The translations under genes were made by a program, and so were the position numbers. Of a stretch of DNA of 64,000 bases, positions 12,811-24,935 are shown piece after piece. The notes beneath the pieces are model-generated. The model had not been told where the DNA came from and made no database searches. It saw nothing but the letters and a program-made list of their open reading frames with translations. Every line of letters begins with the position of its first letter. Position 1 is the first letter of the stretch. Source of the stretch: Porphyra umbilicalis (lineage: Eukaryota; Rhodophyta; Bangiophyceae; Bangiales; Bangiaceae); the NCBI GenBank assembly GCA_002049455.2, contig KV918851.1, positions 1 to 64,000 on the forward strand, in the 5' to 3' direction.

Positions 12811-13763
12811 GGGGACCCGTACGTCGGCAACGTGTGGGCGCACCTGGACGAGGCGCTCGGCTGGGCGGCGGCCGCGCGGGTGGGGGTGCTCCTCGACTTG
12901 CACGCGCACCCGGGGGGGCAAAGCGGGGAAGCGCACACGGGGCGCGCGCGGGGGGCGGGGGGTGGCACGTCGACGACTGGGACATCGATGGGGCGCTTGA
13001 CGCGGTCGCCGGCCTGGCCGGCTGCTACGGGTCCGCGGCGGGGGCGTGTGGCGGTGGCGGCGGCGGGGGGGAAACCCCCCCCGCCCTGCTCGGCCTGTCC
13101 GTGGCCAATGAGCCCGACGAGCGCATCCCCCCCGACGTGTTCCTCGCCTTTTACCGACGCGCCTACGCGGCCGTGCGGGCGGGCGGCTTGCGCGTCGAGA
13201 CGGTGGCGTTTGTGGTGGACGGCAACCCCTTTCGGGCGGACCGCCTGGTCGCGGGGGGGGCCATCGACCGCGCCACGCGGCTGCGGAAGGACCACCTGCT
13301 CGTCGATGTGCATTCGTACCAGGATTTTGGGGGGGGGTGGGCGACCGCCTCGGTCGCCGAAATCCTCCGCACCTGGGCGCCGGGGTGCGGCGGCGGCGGC
13401 GGTGGCGGCGGCGACGGCGGCGGACCCCCCGGGGAGCGGGTGGCGGAGCTGGCCGCCGCCGGTACGACGCTGCAAAAGTGGATCCTGGTCGGCGAGTGGA
13501 GCCTCCGCTTGCCGTGGGCGGGGACCGGCGCGGCGGCCGAGTTGGCGGCCGCCGGCCCCGCCGCCACCGGCCCCGCGTTGCGCGCATTTGGACGCGCGCA
13601 GGTGGTGGGGATGGACGCGGCGGGGGTGGAGGGGAGGTGTTTTTGGACGTGGCAGGTCAACACGACTGCGGGGGAGCCGTGGTGGGACTTTTGCGAGTGC
13701 GTGCGGCGGGGGTGGCTCGACCCGGCGTGGTGGGCTGGCGGGCAGGGCGGGGGGATCCCGTGA
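12811..13763 (+). pseudogene. 5'-truncated GH5 glycosidase, exo-beta-1,3-glucanase-like
   Basis: From GDPYVGNVW (12811) to a stop at 13763 the translation follows the GH5 family (subfamily 9, fungal exo-1,3-beta-glucanase type): LLDLHAHPGGQSG, then VANEP holding the acid/base Glu, HSYQDF, LVGEWS holding the nucleophile Glu, and FWTWQVN. Such enzymes hydrolyse beta-1,3-glucan from the non-reducing end, usually outside the cell. The N-terminal ~100 residues (signal peptide, GVNLGGW-type start, first strands) are absent and repeat sequence stands in their place. The frame changes once near 12950-12975, at GC-rich runs, between the HPGGQSGEA part and the HVDDWDIDGALDAV part. Poly-Gly insertions interrupt the C-terminal half. 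Upstream exons separated by an intron cannot be excluded, but a second copy carrying the same repeat/gene junction at 16139 argues for a truncated, duplicated gene. Confidence 0.75.
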
Positions 13764-14288
13764 CGAGGGTGCGAAGGTCGGCACAAGCGCAGACACAAAG
13801 ATTGACCTTTCGATGGTGTACTAGGGCTCAACGGGAGAGCGAAAGAGGTGTACGCGGCAGTGCAGTGGACGGGACCACCATTCCCTATGACAGGCTCAAG
13901 GCAGAGGGCGACACACAAAGACACAGAGCATCGCAGCAGGCGACGGGCTAGACAAGAGCCCCTTCGGCAGATGGCCGCGGAGCGCGGCAACGGCGGTGGA
14001 ACTGTCCGTCTGGTTGCGAGCCAGGCACAGTCCTGGGTTGCCAACGCCCCCGCAAGCGGGGCCGCGGCGTAAACCTCAAGGCACAGCATAGCGTCCAGAC
14101 GGTGATCAAGGGTCACTCTGGCCCGTGATGGTTGAGAACGTGCCGCCCCTCACGCGTGCCCCCGTTGGGTAACACGGTGCATTGGGCGCCGCTCGACCGT
14201 ATATCAGGGCGTGTCAAACAAAGACGGAGGGGAGGGGATGAAACAGAGAATGGAAAGGGAAGCGCGAAAAAGTGACAACCCGGGGGGT
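13764..14288. other. no recognisable gene
   Basis: Spacer between the glucanase fragment and the 353-bp direct repeat. I see no feature in it. Confidence 0.4.
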
Positions 14289-14925
14289 GCCTGGGTCGGC
14301 CACGGTCGAGTGGCGACGGGTCGCCAGAAAGCATGACGAAAAGGTGTTTCCTGCATGATTTTAACCCGTGCCTGGGGAACGGTCTGCCATGACAGGATAT
14401 CATGGCAGAAGCATTCTCCAGGAAAGGAACAACATCATGCAGGAAAGGTGTCTCCGTCACGAATCCGTCTTGGTGGGATGGTGCTGCGACCAAGTCCCCA
14501 AAACGCCCCAGATGGGTCATTTGCAGGGGGTGGTCAAACTGCACGCATCCACCAAAAGCGGCGTGCGCGTCGTTGGAGGGGCGGCGCTCGCTTCGCATGC
14601 TCTTCACGACCCTGACGAGCTGACGGGGCAGCCCGGGGGATGCCTGGGTCGGCCAGGGTTGGGTCGCGACGGATCGCCAGAAAGTATGACGGAAACGTGT
14701 TTCCTGCATGATTTTGAACCCCCGCCTGGGAACCGGTCTGCCACTACAGGAAATCATGGCAGAAACATTCTCCAGGTAAGGAGCAAGGTCATGCAGGAAA
14801 GGTGTCTCCGTCACGAATCTGACTTGGTGGGATGGTGCTGCGACCAAGTCCCCAAAGTGCCCCAGATGGGTCATTTGCAAGGCGTGGTCAAACTGCATGC
14901 ATCCGCAAAAGGGGCGTGCGCGCCC
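14289..14925. repeat. two ~290-bp direct repeats, 353 bp apart, each with a long palindrome
   Basis: About 14289-14580 is repeated at 14642-14925 with scattered differences (both begin CTGGGTCGGC). Inside each copy is an imperfect palindrome with arms of about 60 bp: TTTCCTGCATGAT on the left and ATCATGCAGGAAA on the right, closed by the perfect inner stem TCTGCCATGA/TCATGGCAGA (copy 1, about 14335-14462). In copy 2 (about 14688-14815) the inner stem is partly eroded. The family is unknown; it could be a small foldback element. Confidence 0.8.
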
Positions 14926-14944
14926 CCGGAGTATCTCTGGAACC

Positions 14945-15710
14945 AGATGGTGAATGTCCTTCAAAATCTGCACTTCTGATCGACATCGAGTCAGGATGCC
15001 GGCGGTTTGGCGCAAGTGGCCCAATGCAGCAAAGGTTGGGCGTTGTGGGGGGTTGATGTGACGTGAGACCCAATATTTAGATTCGGACGAGTCTCTCTTG
15101 ACCCAGACGGTGAACATCCCTGAAAGTCTGCAATTCTGCTTGACATACAGCGGGCACGCCGACGGTATGGCGCACGTGGCCCAAGTCAGCAAAGCTCGGG
15201 CGTTGTAGGGGGGTTCAAGTGAATTGAATCCAAATATTTGGATTCGGACGAGTATCTCTGGACCCAGACGGTAAACGTCTTTGAAACTGTACAGTTCTGA
15301 TCGACATGGAGCGAGCATGCCGGAGGTATGGCGCAGGTGGCCCAAGTCAGCAAAGTTCGGGCGTTGTGGGGGGTTCAGGTGAATTAAAACCCAATATTTG
15401 GATTCGGACGAGTATCTGGGGTGTGGGTGAGGGGTGAAGGATGTAATGAGTGCTAAACGTTTGGCCGCAAAGTTGCCTGGGAAGGGGCGTTAAAGCGGAA
15501 ACATTGCAGGTCCAGTGGAGACCCAGATGGCAACAGGGAGGTGTGGCGAGGTTGAAGAGAGCTCCGGCTGAGAGGGTCGATGGGGTGACTTATGGTGCTT
15601 TCGGCGGTACGACGAATATAGGCACGACAACCATGCGGAACGTCGCGGATCTCGACGGAAACGGGTAGAGGGCGTGGAGGACGTCCGGAATACATGTCGA
15701 GCTTGAGTTT
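14945..15710 (+). repeat. dispersed repeat, copy 3 (three 160-bp units plus module)
   Basis: Three tandem units with a period of about 160 bp (ATTCGGACGAGT at about 15081, 15242 and 15402) end near 15437. The module at 15447-15710 follows, similar to 11772-12030. The units share GAACATCC..GAAAGTCTGCA and CAATATTTGGATTCGG. I recognise no coding content. Confidence 0.8.
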
Positions 15711-16138
15711 AGGTGGTGCTGGGACGAGGGCAGGTGGACTCGGGAACGGGCGTTTTCAATTGGGGAATGTTGGAGTTGATACTGAAAATAGGCTGGGGGA
15801 AGTTAGGGGGGTTAGGGCGGGAATTTCTAAGATTGAGACTAGGGGTGCGGCGTCGGGCATAACTCTTGCGCAAGATGCTGGAAGGGGGCGAGAATCGACA
15901 GACCTAATGCACAGGTAGGGAAGAAGGGCACAGTGTGCAAGACCTATGGTTTTGCGGAAGTGGGGACGACCCGGGGTGTCGTAGCGTCGAACGGTGGTTT
16001 TGCGGGCGTATCTCTGGAAGTCGGTGGCACAGGCGCGCAAAACTGTACATGCCTGGGCTACAGAGACGGGCCAAGAGGATGGGGTGTCAAAGGCGTGCGG
16101 TGCATTCGTGGGAGGGGGTAAGGGGCAAAGTAAGTAAT
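15711..16138. other. no recognisable gene
   Basis: Spacer between repeat copies. Around 16005-16130 it weakly resembles the 160-bp repeat family. Confidence 0.4.
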
Positions 16139-16484
16139 GAATGTTGGTTTTTGGGCCATAAAGTTGCCTGGGGGGGGCGCTAGAGCGGAAACTTTGCAGG
16201 TCTAGTCGGGACCCATACGGCAACGGGCGCGTGTCGCGAAATACAAGAGAGCTCCGGTTCCAGGGGTCCATGGGGTGGGAGCGGGGGCGACTCGGAAGCC
16301 GCCCTGTGCGCGCGCCTCGGCCGCACCGCGGCGGCGGCGGTGCTCACCGCCCACTGGCGGGGGACCCGTACGTCGGCAACGTGTGGTCGCACCTGGACGA
16401 GGCGCTCGGCTGGGCGGCGGCCGCGCGGGTGGGGGTGCTCCTCGACTTGCACGCGCACCCGGGGGGGCAAAGCGGGGAAGCGCA
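16139..16484 (+). repeat. second copy of the repeat/GH5 5' junction
   Basis: This is nearly identical to 12590-12930: the repeat module start, the same intervening GC-rich stretch and the first ~35 codons of the glucanase fragment (GDPYVGNVWSHLDEAL.. to HPGGQSGEA). At about 16482 the match ends abruptly and LINE ORF1-like sequence begins. The shared repeat/gene junction shows that the glucanase was truncated before this duplication. Confidence 0.85.
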
Positions 16485-17354
16485 ACGGTGCTGCGCCTGG
16501 TGCCCGCCGCCGACCCGTGGTCGCCGGCGCTTCTAGGCGGTGCGCGGCGCCGCACGCTGGGCGGCGGCGCGCTCGCGGCTGACGTGGCGGCGGCACACTG
16601 CCGCCGTTGCCTTACCGCCAAGCTGCAGCAGCTGCCAAGGCGGGGGGCCATGTCCCCCCACGTACGTACGTCGCTGCATGCACGCATCACGGGCATGCTC
16701 GCGGCGCACGACGGGGGGGCTGCCGCCACCGCCGCTGCTCCTGCCGGCGTCGCCGCGCGCTCGCCCGGCGCCGCCGCTGATGCGGTGGCCCGGCCGGCGG
16801 GTGGTGTAAGCCACCCGCCGGATTTGGTCGGCACAGCTGGCGTTTCCGCCGCTGGCCAACCAAATGCGGGTCAACCGCGTCCGCCGATTCCGGATGCGCC
16901 GGTTTCGGCGGCCGAGAAGAAGACGGCGACGACGGTGGCGGCGGAAATCAACCCCCGCCGCCGCCGATCCGGCAAATTCGCCGCCGCTGCCGGCTGCCGC
17001 CGCCGCCTCTTCCCCTGCCCCATCGCCTCCGGCCCGCCCGCGCCCCCAACCGTCTCAGAACACGGTGGGGGCGGGGGCGGCTGCCACACCCGACGGCGCC
17101 GGGCCGACGCCCCCATCCCTGGGGGCGTCCATGACGACGTCGACGTCGACGTCGTCGTCGGAGTCGACGTCGACTTCCTCCGCGTCGTCGTCGACGTTGG
17201 CGCCGGGGAGCACGACGACGTCAACGGACTCGTCTTCGTCTGCGTCGTCGACGATGTCGTCGTCGTCGTCGAAGTCGTCGGCTTCTCCCACGACGACGCC
17301 GTCGGCGTCGGCGCCGCCTCCCTCGCCTCCTCGCTGACCCGCGCCGGCGGCTGA
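16482..17354 (+). pseudogene. LINE ORF1-like fragment (C-terminal part)
   Basis: The translation starting ATVLRLVPAADPWSPALLGG aligns with the C-terminal half of the long ORF1-like frame at 42472-45024 (..ARVLTLLRGADPWGSALLGS..), including a Cys-Arg-Arg-x-Leu-Thr stretch and a following Leu-Arg-x-Ser/Leu-His region. The N-terminal part is missing and replaced by the duplicated glucanase piece. The tail runs into low-complexity sequence, including a GTC/GAC trinucleotide tract at about 17136-17300, and stops at 17354. ORF1 proteins of LINEs bind RNA. Assignment to LINEs rests mainly on the ORF2-like zinc fingers that follow. Confidence 0.6.
17136..17300. repeat. (GTC)n-rich trinucleotide tract
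   Basis: Imperfect GTC/GAC repeats inside the ORF1-like fragment. They read as Asp/Val repeats in one frame and Ser/Thr repeats in another. Confidence 0.85.
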
Positions 17355-18058
17355 TGCGGCTGCCACGCCTGTTCCCGCCGCCGCCTTCTGCTCCCCGCTG
17401 CTACGGCAGATGCGTGGCGGGATGGCGGCGGCGACGCGTGTGCCGCCGCTGCTTTTCTGACCGGCGGCGCCTGCGCCTGGCGGCCGCTGCCGCCGCCGCC
17501 GCCACGGTCGGGGCACCCCTGCACCCCCAGCGGCACCTGCGGATCATGCCGCTTCTGTGGGCGGGTTGCCGCCCCCGCCCGCGGGGTCCCTGATGCCCTC
17601 GGCGGCGGCGCGTGCGGCGGCCGTGGCGGCGGCCGCGGTGCCTCTGCTGTCGCCGCACGGCGCTGGCCGTGGCCCTGCCTCTTGGGGTGACGGCGTCGCT
17701 CTTGGCGTGCGCCCCCCCACCCCGCCAACGCGTGTGCCGCCGCCGCGGACGTACCCCGCGCTCGCTGTGTCGCGGCTCGGCGCGCCGGCCCTGTCGCCGT
17801 GCCGAACGGCTGGCCAGCTCACGCACGCGGCCCGCGCCGCTGCGCGGCCGCGGCCGGCGTTGCCTGCGCAGTCCCTGCCGGCCGCCAAGCGTCTCTGCCT
17901 GCTTGGAGCGCCTGCGGGGTCGGCGACGGAGACGGCGGCGGACACTGGCCACCCCTCCGCGACGACGGCGCGCACTCGTGCGCGCACGTCGGCCCTCCCC
18001 GCGTCGCCCGGGCCACCCAGGCCGGGCGGCGCGCCCCGCGTCAGCGACAGGGGTCGCG

Positions 18059-18920
18059 ATGAGTGACGACCCCGTAGCCGACGCGGGCGTGGACGCGGGC
18101 ACGGTGCACACAACCACCGGGCCTGCGCCCGCGGGGGGGGGGAGTGGCCACCCGCCTGCGTCGGGGGGGCCACCCGGGAGTGGTGCGGCTGCCGATCTGG
18201 CCGCCGCAAGCGACGCCGCCGCTGCCGGCGCGCCTGCCGCGGCGGCTGCGGTCGCTGAGCCGTGCCCCGTCGTGGGTTGCACCTTTGTGCTCCCCGACGG
18301 GGTGCGCTCGCCCAGGGGCTTTACGCACCTGGGTGGCGCGCATGTCGTGGCGGAGCTGCCGGCGGGGGTGCGGCGGACTTGGTCTTGGCCGGCTGCCGCT
18401 GGTGCCAGCGGCCGTGTCGCTCTGTGCGCGGCCACGGCCCGCGGTGCTCGCTGACGGCGCACGAGTCGAGGTGCCGGAGCAATCCGCACGGCGTGCTCCC
18501 GCAGGCGGCAGCGGCGGCGGCGCGCCCTGCGGCGGCTCCCTCTGCTGCGAACGCCTCTGCGTCCGACCCAGGCGACGTGGAACGCTTCTTTGTGAGCGAC
18601 CACGCCGCCTGGGTGCGTGCACGCAAAGACTTCCTCCAGCGCGTCGCGCCGGTGGGGGCATCGTGGGCGCCGCTCATCGCGTCCGGCGCGCGCACCGTGG
18701 CGCACGTGCCGGGCGCGTTGGTCGGCGCCTGGCGCGAGCTGGCGGCGGACGACCTGGACTGGGTCCGCCGCCAGCCCGAGCACGGTCGCACGTGGCTGTG
18801 GCTATTGCTTTTGCCTTCGCTGCTGCTGCACGCGCCGTGCTCGGCGCCCGCTGACGCACGCGACCGGCCACCCCCGCCGCTGCCACACAAGGCTCGCGCG
18901 GCGGCGCTGACGCGCGGTGA
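18059..18920 (+). pseudogene. LINE ORF2 N-terminal fragment (zinc fingers, pre-RT region)
   Basis: From the ATG at 18059 the frame holds a C2H2-like finger (CPVVGC..H.GGAH). In a second frame, entered by a shift near 18370, comes a CRWC..C.LTAHESRC finger. A helical region follows (DVERFF..WVRARKDFLQRV) and the stretch WLWLLLLPSLLLHAP. This order, two zinc fingers and then a Leu-rich LLHxP stretch just before the reverse transcriptase, is common in algal and fungal LINE ORF2 proteins. The reverse transcriptase and endonuclease are absent; ankyrin-repeat sequence starts at 18927. With the ORF1 piece upstream it forms one plus-strand LINE remnant, truncated at both ends. Confidence 0.6.
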
Positions 18921-18926
18921 CTTCGT

Positions 18927-19430
18927 GACGTCCGTGAAAATGTCGGCCGCACCGCGCTGCACAAGGCGGGCTTGAGCAGGAGCGTCGACACAGTCAAGGC
19001 GTTGCTGGCGGAGGGCGCCGACGTCCACGTCCGCGATAATGTCGGCCGCACCGCGCTGCACGGGGCGGGCTTGAGCAGGAGCGCCGGCGCCGTCACGGCT
19101 CTGCTGGCAGCGGGGGCCGACTTCCACGACCGGGACCATGACGGCCGCACCGCGCTGCACGGGGCGGGCGGGGGGGGGAGCGTTGACGCTGTCGCGGCGC
19201 TGCTTGCGCGGGGCGCTGACGTCGACGTCCGGGACAATGACGGCAGCACCGTGCTGCACGAGACGGGCTTTCGCGGGTACGCCAACATGGTGAAGGCACT
19301 GCTGGCGGCGGATGCCGACCAGAATGCCACGGACGGCGATAGGTGGACGCCGCTGCACCACGCTGTTATTCGTGGCCATACAACCACTGTAGCAGTGCTG
19401 CTCCGGGCAGGTGCCCGCCCCGCCGTCGCC
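18927..19430 (+). pseudogene. ankyrin-repeat protein fragment (five repeats)
   Basis: Five consecutive 33-residue ankyrin repeats are readable, with the consensus GRTALHxAGxxxxxxxVxALLxxGADVxxRDN. The first follows a stop codon in the same frame by two codons, and the only in-frame ATGs are inside the array (for example 18972). Downstream, the frame enters Ala-rich and then copia-like sequence instead of a natural C-terminus. Ankyrin repeats bind protein partners; no partner can be named. It is most likely a fragment of a larger gene caught between a LINE remnant and a copia fossil. An exon of a larger spliced gene is the alternative. Confidence 0.7.
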
Positions 19431-19539
19431 GCCGCCGCCGCCGCTGCCGCGACTGCCGCCGGGGCGCGCCGCGCGCCGTCGTCGTGCCCCCCCCCCTGCG
19501 GTGGCGCGCGCGCCCCAGGGGTGGAGACCGGCCCGACTA

Positions 19540-20008
19540 CACAGCCCATGCCGTACGGCGTACAGTACAGGATGGACTGGGCGGGAGTCGGGCGCCCCCC
19601 CGCCGCCCCGCGCGGCGGCGCGGCGGTCGTGGCACCCCGCGGCGGTGGAAGAGGAGGGCAAGGCCGTTGGAAAGAGGTAGAGGCGGTGGCGGCGACCGCG
19701 CCACGGCCGAGGCGGCGAGCGCATGGGCGGGGGGGGGTTCCCTATGGCAAGCCGGGCGGCGCTGCCGGCGTGCCGCCCCGGTCAACGGGGGGGGCCACGG
19801 CGGAAGTGGCGAGAGCGCGGGTCTGCTGTCGCCGCGCGCAGCCGCCGCGGCCGCCGGATTCGTGGAAGGGGGCGGGCGGAGGCGGCACACCGTGCTCGAC
19901 AGCGGCGCGTCACGCCACACTCCCCCCACCGTCAGGGAAGGGGGTGTCGTGCGACGCTCGCAGGGGGTGATCCCCCACCCCGCGCTGTGCTCCTTAGAGC
20001 AAATCTAG
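19540..20008 (+). mobile_element. Ty1/copia fossil: gag-end/protease part
   Basis: Near the end of this frame is VLDSGASRH, the hallmark of the Ty1/copia aspartic protease (Leu-Asp-Ser-Gly-Ala-Ser-x-His). It is preceded by Gly/Arg-rich sequence like that before the protease in such polyproteins. Integrase, reverse transcriptase and LTRs were not found next to it. It is a short broken fossil. Confidence 0.55.
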
Positions 20009-20477
20009 CAATGTCAGAGGACAATCCTTCAAATGTCAATTGGGCTTGCGATGTGGCGCCCCCTCACAGGCCGCCTATTGTAGGCTCCCAAAATGGGCGA
20101 TATGCGCAATAGAGTTACTCCTGACCGGGCAACTTTTTCATCGATAGTGCTCATTATTGGTGGGCGGTTCGTGGCCCATCCCTTGGAGTAGACCTTCCGA
20201 AGAATCTCGAAGCCTCCAGCGAGGCGTGATCCGCGAGATCCGCTGCACATTGCCGTCGACAGGCCGACGAAAGGCAGCGATCGACTGACTCAAAAGCAGA
20301 CACGAAGCACAAGTATGGCAAAAAGTGGGAGATCGTCGTCGTAAACGTCGATTGAGTGATACATGGCAGCTCCACATGCTGCCACGGTGCACGGCCATGA
20401 CGACCTGTCAGCTAATCACACAAGCAAGAATCATAGACGGGATTGTGTGCACCCAAACGTGTTGCATGGGTGTTGAG
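20009..20477. other. no recognisable gene
   Basis: Spacer between the copia fossil and the hAT miniature element. I see nothing identifiable. Confidence 0.4.
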
Positions 20478-20859
20478 TAGGGTTGCACACGACGCCCCTG
20501 TTTGGGGGGCGCCAGGGGCGTGCGACGAATAAGACGCCGTACTGACGCCCCATTAGGCAGCAAAAACGCCCCAAAGACGCCCCAAGTAGCACCCTACTTA
20601 TTCATCATAAGATCAAAGTGGCACCCATACTGTGCACTCATATGTCATTTTCTGTTTCAAGACTGGGTGCCTGTCCCCAACCAAGGTGCACAGCCGCCAC
20701 CTGCTGAATCTTGTAGACCCCGGGAAGTCTTTCTCTTTGAGACGCCTTCCTGACGCCCTTTTGAGTTGGGGCATTAGGGGCGCACAACGCCCAAATGACG
20801 CCCTGGTGACGCCCTTAATGACGCCCTTAACGACGCCCTGGGCGTTCTGAGCAACCCTG
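20478..20859. mobile_element. non-autonomous hAT-type element (GGGCGTG family), 382 bp
   Basis: The left end TAGGGTTGCACACGACGCCC and the right end GGGCGTTCTGAGCAACCCTG are inverted repeats. The asymmetry of first bases (TAGGG left, CAGGG in the complement of the right) is the same as in maize Ac. A perfect 8-bp target duplication GTGTTGAG lies at 20470-20477 and 20860-20867, the length known for hAT. The inside is dense in GACGCCC/GGGCGTC. There is no coding capacity. It shares termini with the 999-bp element at 785-1783. Confidence 0.9.
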
Positions 20860-20867
20860 GTGTTGAG

Positions 20868-22899
20868 GGCTGGGACAAGGCTGCGAATTTCATGGCTGGA
20901 AATTGCCGTGGAGGCGGTTTTATCTTCCATGTTGGCCCGTCTACAGCTCTCGCGTACATCATGCGATCTACCTGCAACTTTGAACGAGACAAGCTGGGGG
21001 TCGCCCCCTCTGGTCTTGAGAAGCACAGCGTCTCTGCTAGAGCGGTTTACGCTACCGAGTCGGTTTTGTAGGGCTCTCAGAGAGGTCGTGGATGCAGATG
21101 CACCGGCCCCCCCCTCAGACAGGATGGAATCGACGATCTGTATTTTGTCGGGCCTCGTCGGAGTGGCCCGCGATCGGTTCGCGGTCGTTGTACATGCTAA
21201 AACCAGTTCCCGTTCGAGTCTGTTTCTGCCAATGAATCGCCGTTCCAGTCTCCGCTCCGGGCGAGGCCTGCGTCCCCGAAATCGGCGTTTCCTGTGTCTG
21301 GGGGCACATCCGTTCGAGTCTGTTTCAAGCATATGGGGAGGGGTGTCAGCGCACGAGCGTGCTGGGGGTCTTTTTCGATACGTAGCCGCGTCCTGTTGGA
21401 GTAGTTGACTGCATCTCAATACTCCAGCTCTAACACTCAACTGCTTGCGTGTAAGGTCAAGAAAGTCGCATCGCTATAGGTAAACCTGTCGAAGCCGATG
21501 CCGGCGTGACGGCCCTGGGCTGCTCGTGGGCGGCGACGACCGAGTCGCCGTCCGCATTGGTGCCCGCTAGCGGACTGAGCAGAACGAAAGGGAAAGTGCT
21601 GGTTGATAAACAAGGACGGGTGAGCAACCAGAGCATGTAATATCGGCCAAGCGGTGGTGCGGTGAGGGTGCGGTGATGGTCGAAGTGCGGGGACACATCA
21701 ACTGTGCGGTGGTCAGGTCTGCGCTGGAGCCATCGGATGCATACAGCAACAGAAACAAAGGATAATAACAGCTGAACATGACCGGGGGGGGGGAGGGGTG
21801 GGGGAGGACGGGGAAAGACATCAGAGGAGAAGGGAAGGTGCGGCTCGTCAAACAATGGAGAGGGGGGCGTCGAGGAAAACAGAACGAAACAGAGGGCAGA
21901 GTTACACAAATGTAGGAGAGGGGAGGGGGGGAGCTGGCAGTCAGGGGGGTGGTGGCAGAGGCAGGGACAAGGGCCATGGTGGCCCCTGACAGACACTGGC
22001 GAATGCAGCGGACGTCCTCACAACGGCAGGACGAGGGCGCCACGGCATGCCATTTGGACCAGCTCAGAGCCCCTGCTTGGGCCTTCCTCAGGCTTCGGAG
22101 CAGTTTGAGCGGGCATCTCAAGCGAACCAACGTCTGCTCAATCCGAGCTGTGATTGGCATAAACGCTTGATCTGTCCCTTTGTACGATGATCCAGGACAT
22201 GATTGGCCAACGATCTGCCATGATGATTGACCCGAAGCGCGCCACTTCGACTTCGAGCGCGCAAATTGTTGTCCAACGAAGCCGTCTGCGGCGTCCTGCG
22301 TGGCACTCGCCGCGTCAGTGACCTATCCCCTCCGCGACTTCGTCGGCGGTTCTGCCAACGTGCTTGTTCGGTTACTTCAGAGTGTTTCGAGAGCCCCACC
22401 GCATGGTGCTCCCGGGCAATGTGCGATTCCAGGCTGGAGACAGACTGTTGACAGATTGGTGCTCCCCAGATTTCGACTGCATCGACCATTCCGTGGCAAA
22501 GTCAATGGGAAAGCGCTGCGTGCGGCCAAGTCCCAGCGGCGTGGGCTACTTTCCCTCAAATTCGGGATGAATCCGAGCATACCGCGCTCGGGCCGCTTCT
22601 CAATTGCGGCACAGGAATCTCAAAGCGGTTTCTCCGATCTTGGCAAGGGCTCTGCAGCGTCATGAGACCGGAATATCGCCCGCATTGCCAATCGGACAGG
22701 GCTCTGCGGGGCTCCTGATCTCGTTCTCCAGATCCTCTGGCTGTCAGCTGATCTGGCGATCCAATCTGCGTTGCCCTATCTGACAGACCGTGATGCTGAC
22801 AGTAACTCTGCCCGTCGGCGACAGGTGTCGATGCTTCTCATTGGATAAAAGCCGTGTGTCCTTTTATATGCTCCTTTCCCCTTGTTTTTACAGAATAAT
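20868..22899. other. gene-free stretch
   Basis: No domain or RNA gene is recognised on either strand. CCGTTCGAGTCTGTTTC occurs twice about 100 bp apart (about 21208 and 21309), a possible short repeat. A purine-rich run lies at about 21780-21960. Confidence 0.4.
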
Positions 22900-24900
22900 G
22901 ATTGGTTGGGGGCCGTCCTTTACCCCGGAGATTACCCCAATATTAAATTGATGTGCGGAGGGGGGGCTCTACGCTGGTGGCGGATGCCATTGTGGACCGA
23001 TCGTGAGGCGGGTCGTCGTGAGACCGGCAATGGCGGCGGCGGCAGGCCGAATGGGCAGGCAGCAGCCGGCGCGGACACCCCCCCCCCCCCTCACCGACCC
23101 GTGTGCTGGGGCAGAGGGCGCTATATGGCCCCACCCCCACCCGCCACCCGCACTTCGCCCTCGACGGCGGTCGTGGCGGTGGCGGTGGCGGTGGCGTCGG
23201 CGGTGGAGGTGGCGGCAGCGGCGGCGGAGGCGGCTGCAGCGACGATGGCGGCGGCAGCGACAACGGAGGCGGCGGCGGCTGCGACGCGCAACAGCTGCTC
23301 CCGCCACTCCTCTGTGGACGTGGAACGGCCGCGCGTCGGTGGGGATGGGGGGGCGGTCGCCGCCGCCGCCGCGGTGGCGCCGCTGTGCATCGCGCGCTGC
23401 CGTGCGGCGTCAAGAGTGGCGGTTGTGGCAACCGCGGCGCCTGGCCGCTACCTCTGGCGGCAGGAAGCGGAAGCGGCAGTGGCCGCTCGTCGCTTGGGGT
23501 TCGGGCGAGATCGACGCCGCCTCCAAGGCACGCGGCTGCGCAGCGGCAAGGGATGCGGCGGCGGCAATGCCGGCGCATCGTCGACGCTGTTCGTGGTGGG
23601 GAGCGGCGGCATCAACGGCTGCGCGTCGGTCTGGATGGGGGAGCTGGGGCCGCCAGCGCCGCCACAGTGGTGCCGCGGCGCAGTGCGCGCGCCAGCGCGG
23701 CGTCAACGGCGGTGGCGGCGTCAAGAGTGGCGCACTGCTCACACGTTTCTCCCCGCCACATCGCCGCGGCAGCGCCGACGCAGGGCCGCGGCCGCGCGCG
23801 GGGCGGCCGCTCGGCGACGCAGCCGCCGCCGACGGGCGGAGGGAGCGGCGCCGGCCGTCGCGGTCGCTCCGCCGGCGGCCGCCGTCGGCGCCGCCCGCCC
23901 ACGCGCCCGCGGCGGCAGACGTGGCAGAGGCCCCGCCGGCGGGTGCGGGCGCAGCCGCGCCTGCGGCCGACGCGCCCGCCGCGCCGCCGCCGCCGCCGAA
24001 GACCACCGCGGCGTCGCCTGACGGGTCCGCGGTGCGAACGGGGGGGCGGGCCGCACCGGCGGCGGGCGCAGGCCGCCCCGCGGCGCCGTTGCCCGCGTCG
24101 CCGCCGCTACTGTGGCGTTTGCCCGTGGCCAAGGCGCCGCCGACGGCGGCGCAGGCGGTGGCCGACGGGCACGCGGCGGCGGGGCTTGTGGAGATCCCCA
24201 CCGCCCCGACAGGCGGCGACGCCGGGCGGCCCGACGGAAACGACGGCGGCCGCGGCAGCGCGGCGCCGGCGACGCGCGCCGCCCCGGCGCCCGGGGAGGC
24301 GTCGACGCACAGGCGACACCCCCGCCGCCGTCCCCACCTCCGTCGCCCACGCCGGGGCGCTCCGCCGCCGCGACCGATGCGCAGGCGGCATTGGCAAGAG
24401 CGTCGCCACCGCCCCCCCCCCGCGCCCCCACACCGCAGGTGGCCCCCCCCCGCTCCGCCCCGCCATCCCCGCCGTCGCCGCTCACGCCACCGCCGCCGCC
24501 ACCGACGGCGGCGACGGGCGCCGCCGCAGCGGCCAGTCCGCCGGCGTCCGCCGCGGCGCGCCCCCCCACCGACCCCCGATCATCGTCGTCGCCCCGCGCC
24601 GGCCGCCGCGCCCGCACCGCCGCCCGGGCACCGCGCCAGCCCTCCGCGTCGCCGCCGCCGGCGCGCGCCGACGCGGCAGTTGCCGCCGGCAGTCGCGACA
24701 GCGTCGACGGTCCGCAGCCGACGCCGTGGCCCGTGCCGCCCGCCGCGGGCGGCGGCGGCAGCACGGCGGCGCGCCGCCGCTTGTCGGGCTCCCGCCGCGC
24801 GAGCCGAAGAGGGTTCGTCGCCGCCGCCGCCGCGCGGATTGACGCATCCGCGCCGGCGGTGGCGGGCGGCGGATGCGGCGGCGTTGGCGCCGCGGCCGAC

Positions 24901-24935
<35 letters not shown>
